Source of the DNA: Bathynomus jamesi
Lineage: Eukaryota; Arthropoda; Malacostraca; Isopoda; Cirolanidae
Length of the DNA stretch: 64,000 nt
NCBI GenBank assembly: GCA_023014485.1
Contig: JAJOZX010009461.1
Coordinates: 62,001-126,000 of the forward strand
Direction: 5' to 3'
Position 1 is the first letter of the stretch; the number at the start of each line of letters is the position of its first letter. The notes beneath the pieces were generated by a model. That model did not search any database, was not told the DNA's origin, and saw only the letters and a program-made list of their open reading frames with translations. Shown here piece after piece: positions 1 through 9,620 of the stretch. The translations under genes and the position numbers were made by a program.

Positions 1-305
1 TACAATAAATCACTATTGTAGAAGAAATAAAAATACTACATATATTGATATATTATATTGAACAAAAACACCTCCTGCAAGTAAATAGTAAATAAATTAA
101 ATAATAAATTTAATCATTTGAATTTCATAAATTTTGAGACTTAGACACGTTAGAGAAGACTGTACTGTAACTGTAGTAACTATATACACATTACATTACA
201 CAAGTTAAATTAAGTTAACACTGTGACTGTACACAACTTGAACTCACTGTACAACTCAACCCCTCTAGCCTCTACAAGTGTACGCCTCTGGCTTTGTCAA
301 CAAGT

Positions 306-580
306 TCAGTCGTCCTCCTCCAGTAACTGAGCCAAATCCAGTTTTAATAAGTCCATGTTCCCCTTCATGAACACGAGACGTTCGAAGTTGTCAGTGGTCA
401 GGCTTGGCCAGTGGCCACGTGGGAAATTTGCGGAAAGATTTGCGTTTGCGGTCTTATTTCCGCAACGCAAATTCACTAATTTGCTATGACTTTGCCGCAA
501 ACGCAAATCCGCAAACGAAAAACATACTTCCGCAATTGCGGAATTTGCGGTTTGCGGAAGTGCCCAGCTCTGGCATAATC
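306..580 (-). pseudogene. hAT-like transposon scrap (weak)
   Basis: The minus strand has an open frame ending near 306 whose last 30 or so residues (ending LLKLDLAQLLEEDD) loosely resemble the tail of hAT transposases. Its upstream DNA, read on minus from about 577, begins CCAGAGCTGGGCACTTCCGC, which looks like a hAT terminal inverted repeat of the AGAGCTGGGCA kind. The stretch between is built from repeats of TTTGCG/CGCAAA. I read it as an internally deleted hAT copy. No partner terminus was found on the left, so this is tentative. Bases 1-300 are AT-rich and hold nothing I recognise. Confidence 0.25.
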
Positions 581-585
581 TAGGG

Positions 586-800
586 TCGAGGGTGAGATGC
601 AAGACAATCATAATTAATAATAATAACTTCTATAACAAATGGAAAATGGATACGACTAAACCATAGAAATGGTAGATCGTAGGGTTGTGACACAAACAAA
701 AAGAGGAAGTTACAAGTAAAATTATTATCCAAACTCGCGTTAAGAGATTTTGGTTCTTATGTAAAAATGAATATTGATTATTCATTGTTCATTTTTACAT
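586..800. repeat. dispersed repeat family A, copy 1
   Basis: This stretch shares blocks with 34,886-35,117 and, in part, 49,296-49,575: a GATGCAAGACAA block, a TATCCAAACTCGC block, and TGTAAAAATGAA / TTCATTTTTACA ends. The order of blocks is the same in copies 1 and 2. The short inverted ends suggest a non-autonomous mobile repeat, but no clean target duplication was seen. No coding sequence. Confidence 0.35.
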
Positions 801-941
801 ACATATATATATGTGTATATATGTATATATACATATATATATGTGTGTGTGTGTATATGTATATATACATATATATGTGTGTGTGTGTGTATATGTATAT
901 ATACATATATATATATATACATATATACAGATATTTATATA

Positions 942-987
<46 letters not shown>

Positions 988-1011
988 CATATATGTATAT
1001 ATATATATATA

Positions 1012-1102
<91 letters not shown>

Positions 1103-1231
1103 ATATACATATATATATGTGTATACATGTATATATACATATATATATATTTGTATATATGTATATATACATATATGTATATATATACATATATATGTGT
1201 ATATATACATACATACATATATATATATATA
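795..1231. repeat. TA/TG/TACA microsatellite
   Basis: About 440 bp of alternating (TA)n, (TG)n and TATACA/TATGTA units. All open frames here in any direction are tyrosine/isoleucine/cysteine/valine repeats created by the microsatellite and are not genes. A mariner-like element sits at its right edge. Confidence 0.95.
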
Positions 1232-1233
1232 TA

Positions 1234-2017
1234 CAGTGTGTCCGTAAAGTCATGGTGGGATTTTAAATAGCTATATTATTGCAACGAAACATGATAATGA
1301 GATGAAACAATGCCAAATTGAAGAACAACTCTCAAAGTTGTATCTTGTAGTTAGTCTAGGCTAAGCTTAACCTTTATCTCGTAGTTAGTCTAGGCTGTCC
1401 ACATGCCTATGTTGAACATGAGCGTAATAGCCCGAAAGTTAATGTGTGGTGTGCTCTAGCACGAGATCGAGTGATTGGCCCATTTTTCTTCGCGGAACCC
1501 ACTGTGACGTCACACAACTACCTCGCTATGTTGGAACATTTTGCAGTACCCCAATTTATTGACAATAATGTCATCTTTCAGCAAGATGGTGCTCCTCCGC
1601 ACTATGCCAACGTTGTTCGAGAATTCCTTAATGAAAAATTTCCACAGAGATGGATAGGAAGAGGATGGAAGTCATGGCCTCCACGCTCTCCGGACCTGAC
1701 ACCTTTGGACTTTTATTTGTGGGGTTACGTCAAGCAAAGCGTGTACAGTGTACCCATTAGGGATATTCATCACTCGCACGAACGAATCACGGAAGCTATC
1801 GCATCCGTCACTCCTGATGTTCTTGGGCGTGTGTGGCTGGAATTGAATCACCGTCTAGATGTCTGCAGGGCTACCAGAGGAGCCCATATCGAACTACGTT
1901 AAATAAAGTTATTCTTTTAGAGTTGTTCTTCAATTTGCCTTTTTTTCATCTCATTATCATGTTTCGTGGCAATAATATAGCTATTTAAAATCCCACCATG
2001 ACTTTACGGACACACTG
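1234..2017 (+). mobile_element. Internally deleted mariner-like element, TA-flanked
   Basis: The element begins CAGTGTGTCCGTAAAGTCAT and ends with its reverse complement ...ACGGACACACTG. The inverted repeats are roughly 100 bp each with only a few differences, and TA lies immediately outside both ends (1,232-1,233; 2,018-2,019), as expected for the IS630-Tc1-mariner group. Only about 480 bp of transposase remains between the repeats, so the N-terminal half, including DNA-binding domains and first catalytic Asp, has been deleted. The copy cannot encode a working enzyme but keeps both ends needed to be moved in trans. Confidence 0.9.
1444..1905 (+). pseudogene. Mariner-like transposase, C-terminal half (DD40D spacing)
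   Basis: An open frame of about 152 residues carries the second and third catalytic aspartates of an IS630-Tc1-mariner transposase: QQDGAPPH, then WPPRSPDLTPLDFYLWG. I count 40 residues between them, which separates it from classic mariner (34) and places it near the DD41D-type arthropod families; it is clearly related to the transposase at 60,069. The N-terminal helix-turn-helix region and the first Asp are missing because of the internal deletion, so the ATG is only the first in-frame Met. It ends just before the right inverted repeat. Confidence 0.8.
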
Positions 2018-2075
2018 TATGTGTGTGTGTGTGTGTGTATATACATATACAAGTATATCTATATATATATATAAT

Positions 2076-2575
2076 ACACACAGACCTTGCATGGAACAAG
2101 GAACTCTTCTGGGATAATTAAATCCACTATAGTCCGAATAAGTAATGGTAAATGACAAATACCATAGTTTTTCTTTTTCATGATGCTAACCCGACGTGGG
2201 CAACGGGTCACTCGCAAAGAGGTCCCATAAATATAGCTTCCCTCACCAGTTATCTGTAAAGCAGACAGGATCCAGCTTTGGGATCTAGGGTTTAAAGCAG
2301 CCTAGCTCTGCCACATTTAGAACCTCAATTAAGCAAAAGACTCGCTGCCTTCACGTCAGATTGAATACATCAAAGAAAAAGGGTAAACATTATATTTTTA
2401 GCCAAAAACCAAAACTTAAACCTCAACTGGCAGAATTGAGCGTCCACTTTTTAAGGCACATAACATGTCCGTTTCAAGAAGGAAGAAGAGTTCCTTGTTC
2501 CATGCATGGTCTGTGTGTATTATAAAAAACTCAGGGGACCATTCTGAGTTCATTCCCATATATATGTGTGTGTTT
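2076..2575. repeat. dispersed repeat family B, copy 1
   Basis: A roughly 500-bp unit bounded by near-inverted ends: AGACCTTGCATGGAACAAGG on the left and TTCCATGCATGGTCTGTGTG on the right. The interior (AACTCTTCTGGGATAATT, GACAAATACCATAG, and a GGATCCAGCTTTGGGATC segment) recurs at 25,810-26,412 and 42,640-43,160. The fold-back ends suggest a MITE or other non-autonomous element. No transposase is encoded. It is flanked by TA/TG microsatellites on both sides (2,020-2,075 and 2,560-2,636). Confidence 0.6.
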
Positions 2576-2636
2576 GTGTGTGTGTATATATGTATATATA
2601 CACATGTATATACATATATATATGTATATATATTTT

Positions 2637-2735
2637 TAGGATAAAAACGAAGACGTAGAGCAAAAAAGTCATTATATTTGGCTGCAGCCAACGTTTCGGG
2701 CAACTCTACCCATTTTCAAGGCCTAATAAATAAAA
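2637..2735 (-). ncRNA. Decayed hammerhead-like motif in PLE tail
   Basis: On the minus strand the tail reads TTGAAAATGGGTAGAGTTGC, then CCGAAACGTTGG. The arms GGG/CCC around a TAGAGTTG loop, followed directly by GAAA, match stem II and the GAAA box of a hammerhead ribozyme. The expected CUGANGA box is degraded to CTTGAAAA here. PLE terminal repeats are known to carry hammerheads. I read this as a dead relic, not an active ribozyme. Confidence 0.4.
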
Positions 2736-3109
2736 GCTAAAATTAATACATGACAAGAAAATATATAAATGTCGAGAGTTAAAAACTAATCTAGAATACA
2801 AAATTAAAACTGCTGAAGAATGACAATTAAAATTACAAAGTAGAAACAGGCATAAGCCAAAATCAAATCAAAAGTAAAAATATATAAATGACAAAAAATA
2901 TACGAATGATAAAAATAAAACTTAAAACTAAAGACATTCAAACGTAAAATTGTTAAAAAACTTTACAAATAAAAAGTTAAAAACGGAATAAAAAGTAAAA
3001 CGAAAAATCACAAGAGTAAACAGAGATACCTATGCTCACTTAACAGCCACAAGAACCTGAAGCGAAAAGGAGACAGGGTCGCAAAGGGAAAATTTAGTAG
3101 GTAGTTATT

Positions 3110-3559
3110 CTAATTAATATATAGGGGGTAACAGCCAGAATCAATATTTAAACTAGAGTTCAAAAACTTAATACACAAAGATTCGTAAATACGAAGGGAG
3201 GACGGGCATTTTAATGATTTAAGAATTTTAAAATTGTCAACAGAAACGTCAACCTTACACTTAATAGAATGACTTCTAATAGCAGACTGTTCTTTTCTCG
3301 ACAAAACCTTCCCTGTCCTATGACTAATACCCATATGGGAGCAAAATCTCGCGTGCAAAGAACGCACTGTACTGCCAACGTAGTTCCCCTGGGAATACCC
3401 AGGGCAGGTAAACAAATAGACGAGAGAACAGCTCATCGCAGGGGAAATTTTGTCCTTACATCGGAAAAAACATTCAAGAGTGTTATTATTTACAAAGGCA
3501 ATCTTAAAATCAGTGTGAAAATAAAATTTCCTCACAACACTCAACAATTGTTTCTTCAC
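3110..3559 (-). pseudogene. PLE GIY-YIG endonuclease domain
   Basis: A 149-residue open frame on minus. It has a cysteine-bearing leader (CSLVYLFTCPGY) followed by NYVGSTVRSLHARFCSHMG, the GIY-YIG signature form of PLEs (YxxxCxxC...YVGxT...R...H). Then come a variable spacer and the conserved HSIKC region. This domain nicks target DNA to prime reverse transcription. The frame continues to the left into a hydrophobic tail ending near 3,110. The true N-terminus is the RT part to the right, now cut off by the insertion at 3,671. Confidence 0.8.
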
Positions 3560-3670
3560 AAAGGAGTTAAATGGTAAATATCAGGTAAAACAAGGTATTT
3601 ACGATTCTTAGGAACATCATGCGTTGGGACAAAGTTGGGGGAATATACTTTATTAAGAAATTTACCACTG

Positions 3671-4432
3671 CAGTGGCGGCTCATGACTTTCAGTTATGGG
3701 GGTGCTGCCTCAGAAATTGCGAACAATTGTGTCGATTTATATATATATATGAGAGAGAGAGAAAGTTGAATAGATAAATAGATAACTACTCACTATTCAG
3801 TCATAAAAATAAGTAAAATAGTATCATAAAATCAATTATAGGCTACTTACGCTTAACGGGTAATTTCGAATTTGCCAAAAATTTTATTTATAAACAAATT
3901 TCATTCTTCTGTTTTTATTCTGAGCGAAAAAATATTCTAAGAAATGAAAGCTATATATTGTAAATAATCCAATTATTATATAATTAACTTCAATCTCACG
4001 ACAAAAAAAAAATGATAACGAATCATTGATAAATGCAATTCGGAAATTAAATTTCGAATTAGCAAACGATACAGCAACACAACTACCACGTCAAACAAAC
4101 AAATCGGCACTGCTCTGTCCAAAGTGCTTTGGATCCTCTTAAACCCGGGATTCTGACTCGCTCTTCGTACGTCCGCCACCGAGGTTTCAAGCGTTTCGAA
4201 CAAAATCTGGAACTGTTAAGTACGCAGTTCCACGGGAAGGCTGAAGCTACTTTCGTGATTCATTCGTTCGGCATTGAAATAGTTTAAGGAAAAAAGGATA
4301 TAATCTGATTTAAAAACTCAAAGTTCATTGAAAAAAAACAATCAGAGAGGCTATTTTAAATATTTAAATATAAAGATCATAAGATCATGGGGGTGCTGCA
4401 GTTCCACAGTGCCTACCTGCGAGCCGCTCCTG
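3671..4432. mobile_element. hAT-like non-autonomous insertion within the PLE
   Basis: The PLE is cut by about 760 bp beginning CAGTGGCGGCTCATGAC and ending GAGCCGCTCCTG. The termini are imperfect inverted repeats of the hAT CAG-GGCGG type. GGGGGTGCTGC occurs next to both ends in direct orientation. The interior is AT-rich with GAGA runs and no transposase. I could not find a clean 8-bp target duplication: the flanks TTACCACTG and TAAAATTACCAG are only partly similar. Family assignment is therefore provisional, while the interruption itself is clear from the PLE reading frame on both sides. Confidence 0.55.
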
Positions 4433-5025
4433 TAAAATTACCAGTAACACCTACAAGATCCCGTTGAAAACCATTATTAAAGAAAAAATTGGTAAGGAAT
4501 TCAAACTCATTATGTAGCAGAGCAAAGTTCGAGCGAATATTATAAGCTCTATACACAAGTGTGCGAATGAAACTTAATTTGTAATTAAAGTCGCAAAAAC
4601 TATAAAAATTAAAGCCAAAACTCGTAAACGTAGGCTTCCGGTACGTAGAAGTTAAAACTGTCGAGCCAGATTTGGAGACCAAAACATCAAGGAAAGGAAT
4701 AGAACCTTCAACTTCCTTTTCCTGTGTAAATATAATGTTCTTATGCAGTGTGTTCAGCAAACTCAGAAACTAAACTGACTGGTTGTCCGTTTGGAGTAGA
4801 GCAAACGTATCGTCAACATAACGTCTGTACAATTTGAGCTTAAGGTGAGGGGGGGCACTCACAGAATACCCTTTCCTCAAGATGCGACATGAAAATATTT
4901 GCAAAAACGTGACCCAAGTGGCTCCCCATCCCCACTCCATCCACCTGACGGTAAACTACTCCTTGAAAACTAAAAAAATTATCCTTGACTGCCAAATTCA
5001 GAAGCTGCTCAAACTGTGCTCTGCG

Positions 5026-5030
<5 letters not shown>
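4433..5030 (-). pseudogene. PLE reverse transcriptase fragment
   Basis: On minus from about 5,030 the translation runs through a GVGMGSHLGHVFANIF motif and then RYVDDTFALL, the catalytic YVDD box of PLE RTs. After a break near 4,770 it continues in an open frame with the IPFLDVLVSKSG and STYRKPTFTSFGFNFYS motifs. These match the IPFLDV...YRKxT order of the second PLE at 46.6-47.6 kb, but the sequences differ much, so it is another PLE family. The fingers domain and first catalytic Asp are missing. Confidence 0.8.
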
Positions 5031-5076
<46 letters not shown>

Positions 5077-5174
5077 ATTATTTCACGAAAGTAACAAGTG
5101 AAAAATATGATGAATAAAACCACGAAGGAAAGGAAACACAGAATGGTGTGTTTCCTTTCCTTCGTGGTTTTATT

Positions 5175-5257
<83 letters not shown>

Positions 5258-5260
5258 TTG
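5023..5260. repeat. TA microsatellites around a PLE terminal fold-back
   Basis: (TA)n tracts at 5,034-5,072 and 5,181-5,223 and (TG)n at 5,224-5,241 flank a palindrome at 5,107-5,180. Its left arm, ATGATGAATAAAACCACGAA..., is repeated in inverse on the right, with about 10 bp at the turn. The same arm sequence ends both PLE copies at 45.69 and 49.19 kb, so two PLE termini were joined head to head here. Confidence 0.75.
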
Positions 5261-5278
5261 TTTTTTTTAATTAATAGC

Positions 5279-6211
5279 ATGGCAACCCCGTCAAGTACTT
5301 GCAGTCGCTGTGAAGGGAAATTTGCTGCTTACGCGTTTACTATGGCTAATACTGAACAGTTAGTTTGCAGGTGGTGCTCAAGCATAGAAGTGCTGAGGAA
5401 CGAGTTAGAACGTGAGAGGGAGGCCAGGGTGAGGCTTGAAGAAAGCGTGATGCTCCTGATGGCAAAATTAGAATCCCTTGAGACTCCAGTTACGACCCCT
5501 CTTGCCTCAGTTTCTACTAATAATATAAGTAGTACTAATAGCCATCTCTCTTTTCCTAGTTCCCAATCCTTCGTTCAAGTGCGTAATGGAGCCCCATTGA
5601 GAAAACCTAAGACTTGTCTACCAGTAATAACAAACAATAAGTTTTCTGTTTTAGGCTTCGAAGATGCTGATGAACTGGAAATACGACTCGTTGGCGATTC
5701 CATTGTTCGAGGGCAGCTCGAGGAATTCTGTGGGAGAAACCCTCGTCGTAGGCGCCGTTACTGCTACCCTGGTGCAAGGGTGGAGGATATAACTAATAGT
5801 GTTGACCATTTTACAGATGGAACCTCTGAGGACACAACGTATGTTATTCATGTCGGTACTAATAACGTTTTAAATTCTAGATCGGAAGAGCTGCTGGCTA
5901 GGTACAGGGACTTACTAGAGCGATTAAAAGAAAAAACTAATAAGATTGTTTTAACAGGTATACTTCCTTGAATTATCCAACGTAGCGATTTCTACAGCAA
6001 GGTGACCTATAACAACAATAACCTAAAGTCTCTTTGCCAACAGGAAGGAGTGCATTTTGCGAATTTTTGGAACAGTTTCTACGGCAGGAGGGACTTGTTC
6101 CTCAGAGATGGACTTCATCTTAATGACGTTGGAGCTGCGCGTTTAGGAAGACTATTTCATAATACTGTCTCTTCTTTTCAGGCTGCCGTAACTCAAACGG
6201 TCCCAGCGTAA
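5279..6211 (+). pseudogene. CR1 ORF1: zinc finger plus SGNH esterase domain
   Basis: Starting at ATG 5,279, the first 40 residues have a Cys-rich zinc motif (CSRCEGKF...CRWCSS), followed by a charged coiled-coil-like stretch (ELEREREARVRLEESVMLL) and a Ser/Thr-rich linker. The C-terminal half carries the blocks of SGNH/GDSL esterases: LVGDSIVRG (nucleophile Ser), VHVGTNN-like HVGTNNV, and DGLHLND with the catalytic Asp and His. CR1 ORF1 proteins bind RNA and carry exactly this esterase. A single stop at 5,969-5,971 interrupts the frame, which then continues in phase to 6,211, so little else is lost. Confidence 0.85.
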
Positions 6212-6289
6212 TTTCCTCAAATTTCCCCTGCACTCGCAAATAAACGAATTTTTTTCTTTAATTGCGATAAATGAATCGTGGCTTAGCAC

Positions 6290-7182
6290 TGAAACACGTG
6301 ACTTTGTAGGGGAGTATCAAATTAGAGGTTGTAGACTTTTGTTAAAAACAGAATAGGTAGGCGAGGAGGCGGTTATGTTGTATATCAAATATAATATTGC
6401 GAACGTTATAGAAGTAAAGCACACAATTCCAGAACCGATAGATTCGACTATAGCAGAACTTAAATTGAACGATTTCAAACTTCTTGTAGCGGTTATATAT
6501 TGGCCCCCTAATCAAACAGCTGATACGGACGAAGCGTTATGTCGTGAACTAAAGAGAATAATTGGTAGTGAGCAGGCCTTAATTATGGGTGACTTTAATT
6601 GCGTCAACGTGAATTACGATACAATGCAGGGAGACGCTGAAGGTAATCGTTTAGTTCAGCGCTGTCCAACTTGCGGCCCGCGGAATGGACGTTTGCCAAA
6701 TTTAATTTCTGAATTTTCTTCCCTATTCTGTCAGTTCTAGTAGGGAGAACAACATTCAGCGGGTTCCTAAGTCGTATTAACCAACAGTGTATGATTATAG
6801 GCAACATCTTGGCCGCGCTTTATAGAAGTTAGACAGCACTGGTTTAGTTAATTTTCTCGAGGATAGCTTTCTTATTCAAAAGCATGGGGAACCTACGAGG
6901 TTGGACAGTATTTTAGATTTAGTAATAACTACGGATGATAGGCTAATCACGGATCTTCAAGTAATAGAACCGTTAAGCAATAGCGATCACAATATGGTAG
7001 AGTTTGTCCTCTCTGTAAGTCACTCGAAACAAGCTAACTCGACTAAAATTCCTAACTTCCAGCACGCGCACTTTTGTAAATTTCGAAACGAATTGTCACA
7101 CGTCAATTGGGAAAACGCAGTGGGGATCTCCAACGCAAAACTAATGTGGGAATCGTTTGAAACAGTATTTAGGACTATTTAG
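6290..7182 (+). pseudogene. CR1 ORF2 endonuclease domain
   Basis: The region encodes parts of an exonuclease-endonuclease-phosphatase domain: IAELKLNDFKLLVAVIYWPP, then LIMGDFNCVNVNYD (the GDFN metal/catalytic box), then after a disturbed stretch SILDLVITTDD and PLSNSDHNMVEF (the SDH box). The enzyme would nick target DNA for target-primed reverse transcription. Stops occur near 6,354 and 6,738, and 6,665-6,850 does not read as endonuclease, which suggests a small rearrangement there. Confidence 0.8.
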
Positions 7183-7299
7183 GAGATATTATAAAGAGTA
7201 GAGATAGGGCTTATAGGCTACATAAGTGCGATAAAGACAATTTGTGTTTACGAAAGAACTACATATCTCTAAGGCGTGAAGCGAAAAGTGTAGTAAAAA

Positions 7300-8017
7300 A
7301 GTCCAAGCCCAAATTGGGTTCTGTATTGAGCCCCTTACTTTTTCTTATATATATTAACGATTTAGATGTCGGCCTAGTCAGTACAGTTCAGAGTTTGCGG
7401 ATGACACGAAGTTGGGTGGTAGGGCGATTAATGACGAAGATAGAGGTAAAATCCAGGAAGATCTGAATAAAATCGTTGATTGGTCAGTCAAATGGCAAAT
7501 GAGATTTAACGTCGATAAGTGCAAAATTTTACATATAGGTTCGCGTAACAGTAATTTTGCGTATAGTATGTCAGGGAAGGAGTTAGCAAGCGTAGAGCAG
7601 GAAAAAGATGTAGGAATTATAGTCACTGGTGATTTAAAAGTAGCGAAACAAAGTACAGCAGCGGTCAATAAAGCGAACAAAATGTTAGGTTTTATAGCTT
7701 GAAATTTTGAGTACAAATCGCGCGATATTATTGTTTCTCTTTATAAATCATTAGTTAGACCTCATTTGGAGTACGCGATCAAATTTTGGAATCCGCATAT
7801 GCGAAAAGATATAGACAAAATCGAGAGTTCAAAGACGAGCAACTAAGATGATTCCGTCGCTTAGGTCGAAGTCGTACGAGGATAGGCTTAAGGAGTTAAA
7901 ATTGACTACACTCGAGACTAGGAGGCTAAGGGGTGATCTAATCTAGATTTTCAAAATTATGAATGGGTTTCATAACGTAGATAGAGATGGCTTTTTCGAA
8001 ATATCTCAATATAATAG
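7300..8017 (+). pseudogene. CR1 ORF2 reverse transcriptase, C-terminal part
   Basis: The RT begins abruptly at GSVLSPLLFLIYINDL (palm), so the upstream palm and fingers are deleted. A frame change leads into FADDTK-like GGRAINDEDRGK, then WQMRFNVDKCKILHIG, KDVGIIVTGDLK and SLYKSLVRPHLEYA. This is the standard thumb/C-terminal order of CR1 and Jockey enzymes. The reading stops at the left terminal repeat of the PolB transposon and continues after it at 22,346. Confidence 0.85.
8012..8017. other. Target-site duplication TAATAG, left
   Basis: Matches 22,340-22,345 exactly. It lies within the codons for the conserved Asn-Arg of the CR1 RT C-terminus, which fixes both the boundaries of the 14.3-kb element and the order of insertion (CR1 first). 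Confidence 0.85.
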
Positions 8018-8400
8018 AGTAGTTTAGCCGCAAAAGGTTAGAGTGCAGGAATGTTGCAAGTGATTACGTAATGTTGCAAAGGGGGGTGGGGTGTTGTAAA
8101 GGGGGTGTGGGTGTTGCAAAGGGGGGTGGGGGGTGTTGCAAAAAATAAAAAATAAAAAATAAAAAAAATTAAAAAATTACCCCAAAGGGCCCTTTGTTGC
8201 CATGCCAACCGGAGTTGCAAGGGGCATGCAACTTGGGGGCGGAGTTCTCCCCCAAGCTATTCCCCCCAAAGGGCCAGAAAGGAGAGAAAGGAGGAGAGGT
8301 GTTCACCTGGCAGGAGCCAAGTGCATATTAAGACTTCAGCCGAGTAGGCGTTGTTTTATAGGCTCCTAATCAGCCAGTTGGCTTAGAAGGCGTAAATGGC
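8018..8400. repeat. Left terminal inverted repeat of PolB element copy 1
   Basis: Inverted match to 21,960-22,339. In order inward there are an AGTAG terminus, GTTGCAAGTGATTACGTAAT, runs of TTGCAAAGGGGGGTGGG (three near-copies here, one on the right), a poly-A/AAAT tract, GGGCATGCAACTTGG, and CCTGGCAGGAGCCAAG upstream of TTTTATAGGCTCC. The last block has TATA-like character and, with AGCCAAG, is conserved in copy 2 (56,227-56,290). It may include promoter or replication-origin functions; this is inference. Confidence 0.85.
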
Positions 8401-8935
8401 TTGAGTTGCCAGATAGCGCCATGTATTCGCTATATATTTAATTCTAATCGAAGACTGAGTTGCCAGATACCATTGTATACATTATTATATACGACTAATC
8501 AGCCAGTTGGCTTAGAAGGCGTAAATGGCTAGAGTTGCCAGATACCACTTTTTAGCAATACCATTGTATGCATTATTATAGACTCCTAATCAGCCAGTTG
8601 GCTTAGAAGGCGTAAATGGCTTGAGTTGCCAGATAGCGCCATGTATTCGCTATATATTTAATTCTAATCGAAGACTGAGTTGCCAGATACCATTGTATAC
8701 ATTATTATATACGACTAATCAGCCAGTTGGCTTAGAAGGCGTAAATGGCTAGAGTTGCCAGATATCACTTTTTAGCAATACCATTGTATACATTATTATA
8801 GACTCCTAATCAGCCAGTTGGCTTAGAAGGCGTAAATGGCTTGAGTTGCCAGATACCACTTTTTAGCGATACCATTGTATACATTATTATATTTCTTAAA
8901 AGTTGGTTTAGAATACCGGTAGTAGGTTTAGAAGG
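8360..8935. repeat. Subterminal tandem array with AGCCAGTTGGCT dyads
   Basis: The core CAGCCAGTTGGCTTAGAAGG recurs with its start at 8,371, 8,500, 8,591, 8,720 and 8,811. The spacing alternates 129 and 91 bp, i.e. a 220-bp higher-order unit present twice plus a partial unit. Each core has the dyad AGCCA-GT-TGGCT. Between cores lie GAGTTGCCAGATA and CCATTGTATACATTATTATA blocks. The array immediately adjoins the terminal repeat, as expected for binding sites of an element-coded protein, but no protein is known. Confidence 0.85.
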
Positions 8936-9275
8936 CGTAACATGATATAATTAAATAAAACAACATTGCATCATTCTGTTTGTTATAAATATATAGAAAA
9001 TAAATATACATTTCAATAATAATTGAGGAATATGCATATAATCATAACAGTACAGGAAATATATACACACAATTATGGAGATATATATAAAATAAAATAT
9101 ACATTTCAAATAGAAATAAATATACATTTCAATAATAATAGAAAATATGTATATAATCATAACAGTACAGGAGAAATATCACGCAAAATATATAAATACA
9201 TTTCAATAATAATAGAAATATGCATATAATCATAACAGTACAGGAGAAATATCAAGCAAAATATATAAATACATT
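8936..9275. repeat. AT-rich spacer with short tandem repeats
   Basis: Three to four imperfect copies of a 60-80-bp unit, containing ATACATTTCAATAATAATAG and ATATAATCATAACAGTACAGG, lie between the tandem array and gene a. The same place in copy 2 (56,560-57,050) is also AT-rich with its own repeats. No coding sequence; it may hold the 3' ends of the minus-strand transcripts. Confidence 0.6.
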
Positions 9276-9620
9276 TCACTTTTTTTTCAAAATACTAAAC
9301 TCGGTCTTAATCGAGTTTACAATTGCATCATTATTGCTCTGCATTACGCAGTATATGCGGCTTAATAATATTTCACCGCTTAAAGTATAGGGAAACCTGT
9401 ATTCGATATGAAGGGCTTTCATATCGTTCAGTACTATTTTTGTTCCCACTTTACAACCGGTTGGTAAGTCATCTTTAAATACGTCTAGAATACAATCAAA
9501 AGCACGCACGAAGAGTTCATCGTTAGCTACATTATTAAACACAAGTTTATAAACACGCTTTTCCAATCGAGGGTTTATTTCTACCGACTCGAGCTTTTCA
9601 ATCGTGAACTCACTCAACAT
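9276..9620 (-). CDS. Gene a: conserved small protein of the PolB element (unknown)
   Basis: 114 residues, intact here and also open in copy 2 (57,057-57,419). I do not recognise it. The two copies are similar through most of their length, with strongest blocks VYKLVFNN, LFVRAFDCIL, VFKD.LPT.CKVGTKIVLND and a QSN near the end; the termini differ. It has no Cys clusters, signal peptide or membrane segment and mixes acidic, basic and aromatic residues, as in a small soluble protein. The ATG lies inside the last codons of gene b: 11 nt overlap with the b stop in both copies. This supports the start chosen and implies coupled expression from a common minus-strand transcript. Confidence 0.7.
   Translation of the reverse strand: MLSEFTIEKLESVEINPRLEKRVYKLVFNNVANDELFVRAFDCILDVFKDDLPTGCKVGTKIVLNDMKALHIEYRFPYTLSGEILLSRIYCVMQSNNDAIVNSIKTEFSILKKK

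Larger units (their letters stand above)
2637..5030 (-). mobile_element. Penelope-like element, minus strand, split by an insertion
   Basis: Reading right to left there are an RT fragment (5,030-4,433), a hAT-like insertion (4,432-3,671), and a GIY-YIG endonuclease (3,559-3,110). The PLE tail then runs on to the microsatellite edge near 2,637. RT followed by C-terminal GIY-YIG is diagnostic of endonuclease-bearing PLEs. The tail (2,637-2,760) matches a decayed copy at 18,865-19,130. The RT lacks its N-terminal half, as is usual for 5'-truncated copies. Confidence 0.85.
5279..8017 (+). mobile_element. CR1-type non-LTR retrotransposon, 5' part
   Basis: ORF1 with an esterase domain, an apurinic-type endonuclease and RT follow in order on plus, the CR1 arrangement. 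The ORF2 frame is cut at 8,017 by the 14.3-kb PolB element and resumes at 22,346: the reading ...SQYN before the insertion joins RTRN after it once one copy of TAATAG is removed. Several stops and an internal deletion or rearrangement (6,670-6,850; 7,185-7,300) show that it is dead. Confidence 0.85.

Noticed and set aside
767..1270. Several long open frames of YIYIYI / CVCVY residues
   Set aside because: Products of TA/TG microsatellite in all phases; the same holds at 28,017-28,465, 43,047-43,482, 54,464-55,034, 20,348-20,614 and 22,540-22,860.
5651..5851. Minus frame within CR1 ORF1
   Set aside because: Antisense to the esterase domain.
8038..8220. Short minus frame in the left terminal repeat, and frames at 22,044-22,342
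   Set aside because: Lie in the inverted repeats and low-complexity A/T tract; the two ends do not conserve the peptide.
8371..8935. CRISPR-like regularly spaced repeats
   Set aside because: Alternating 129/91-bp spacing with spacers that are themselves repeated, in a eukaryotic transposon terminus; no cas genes.
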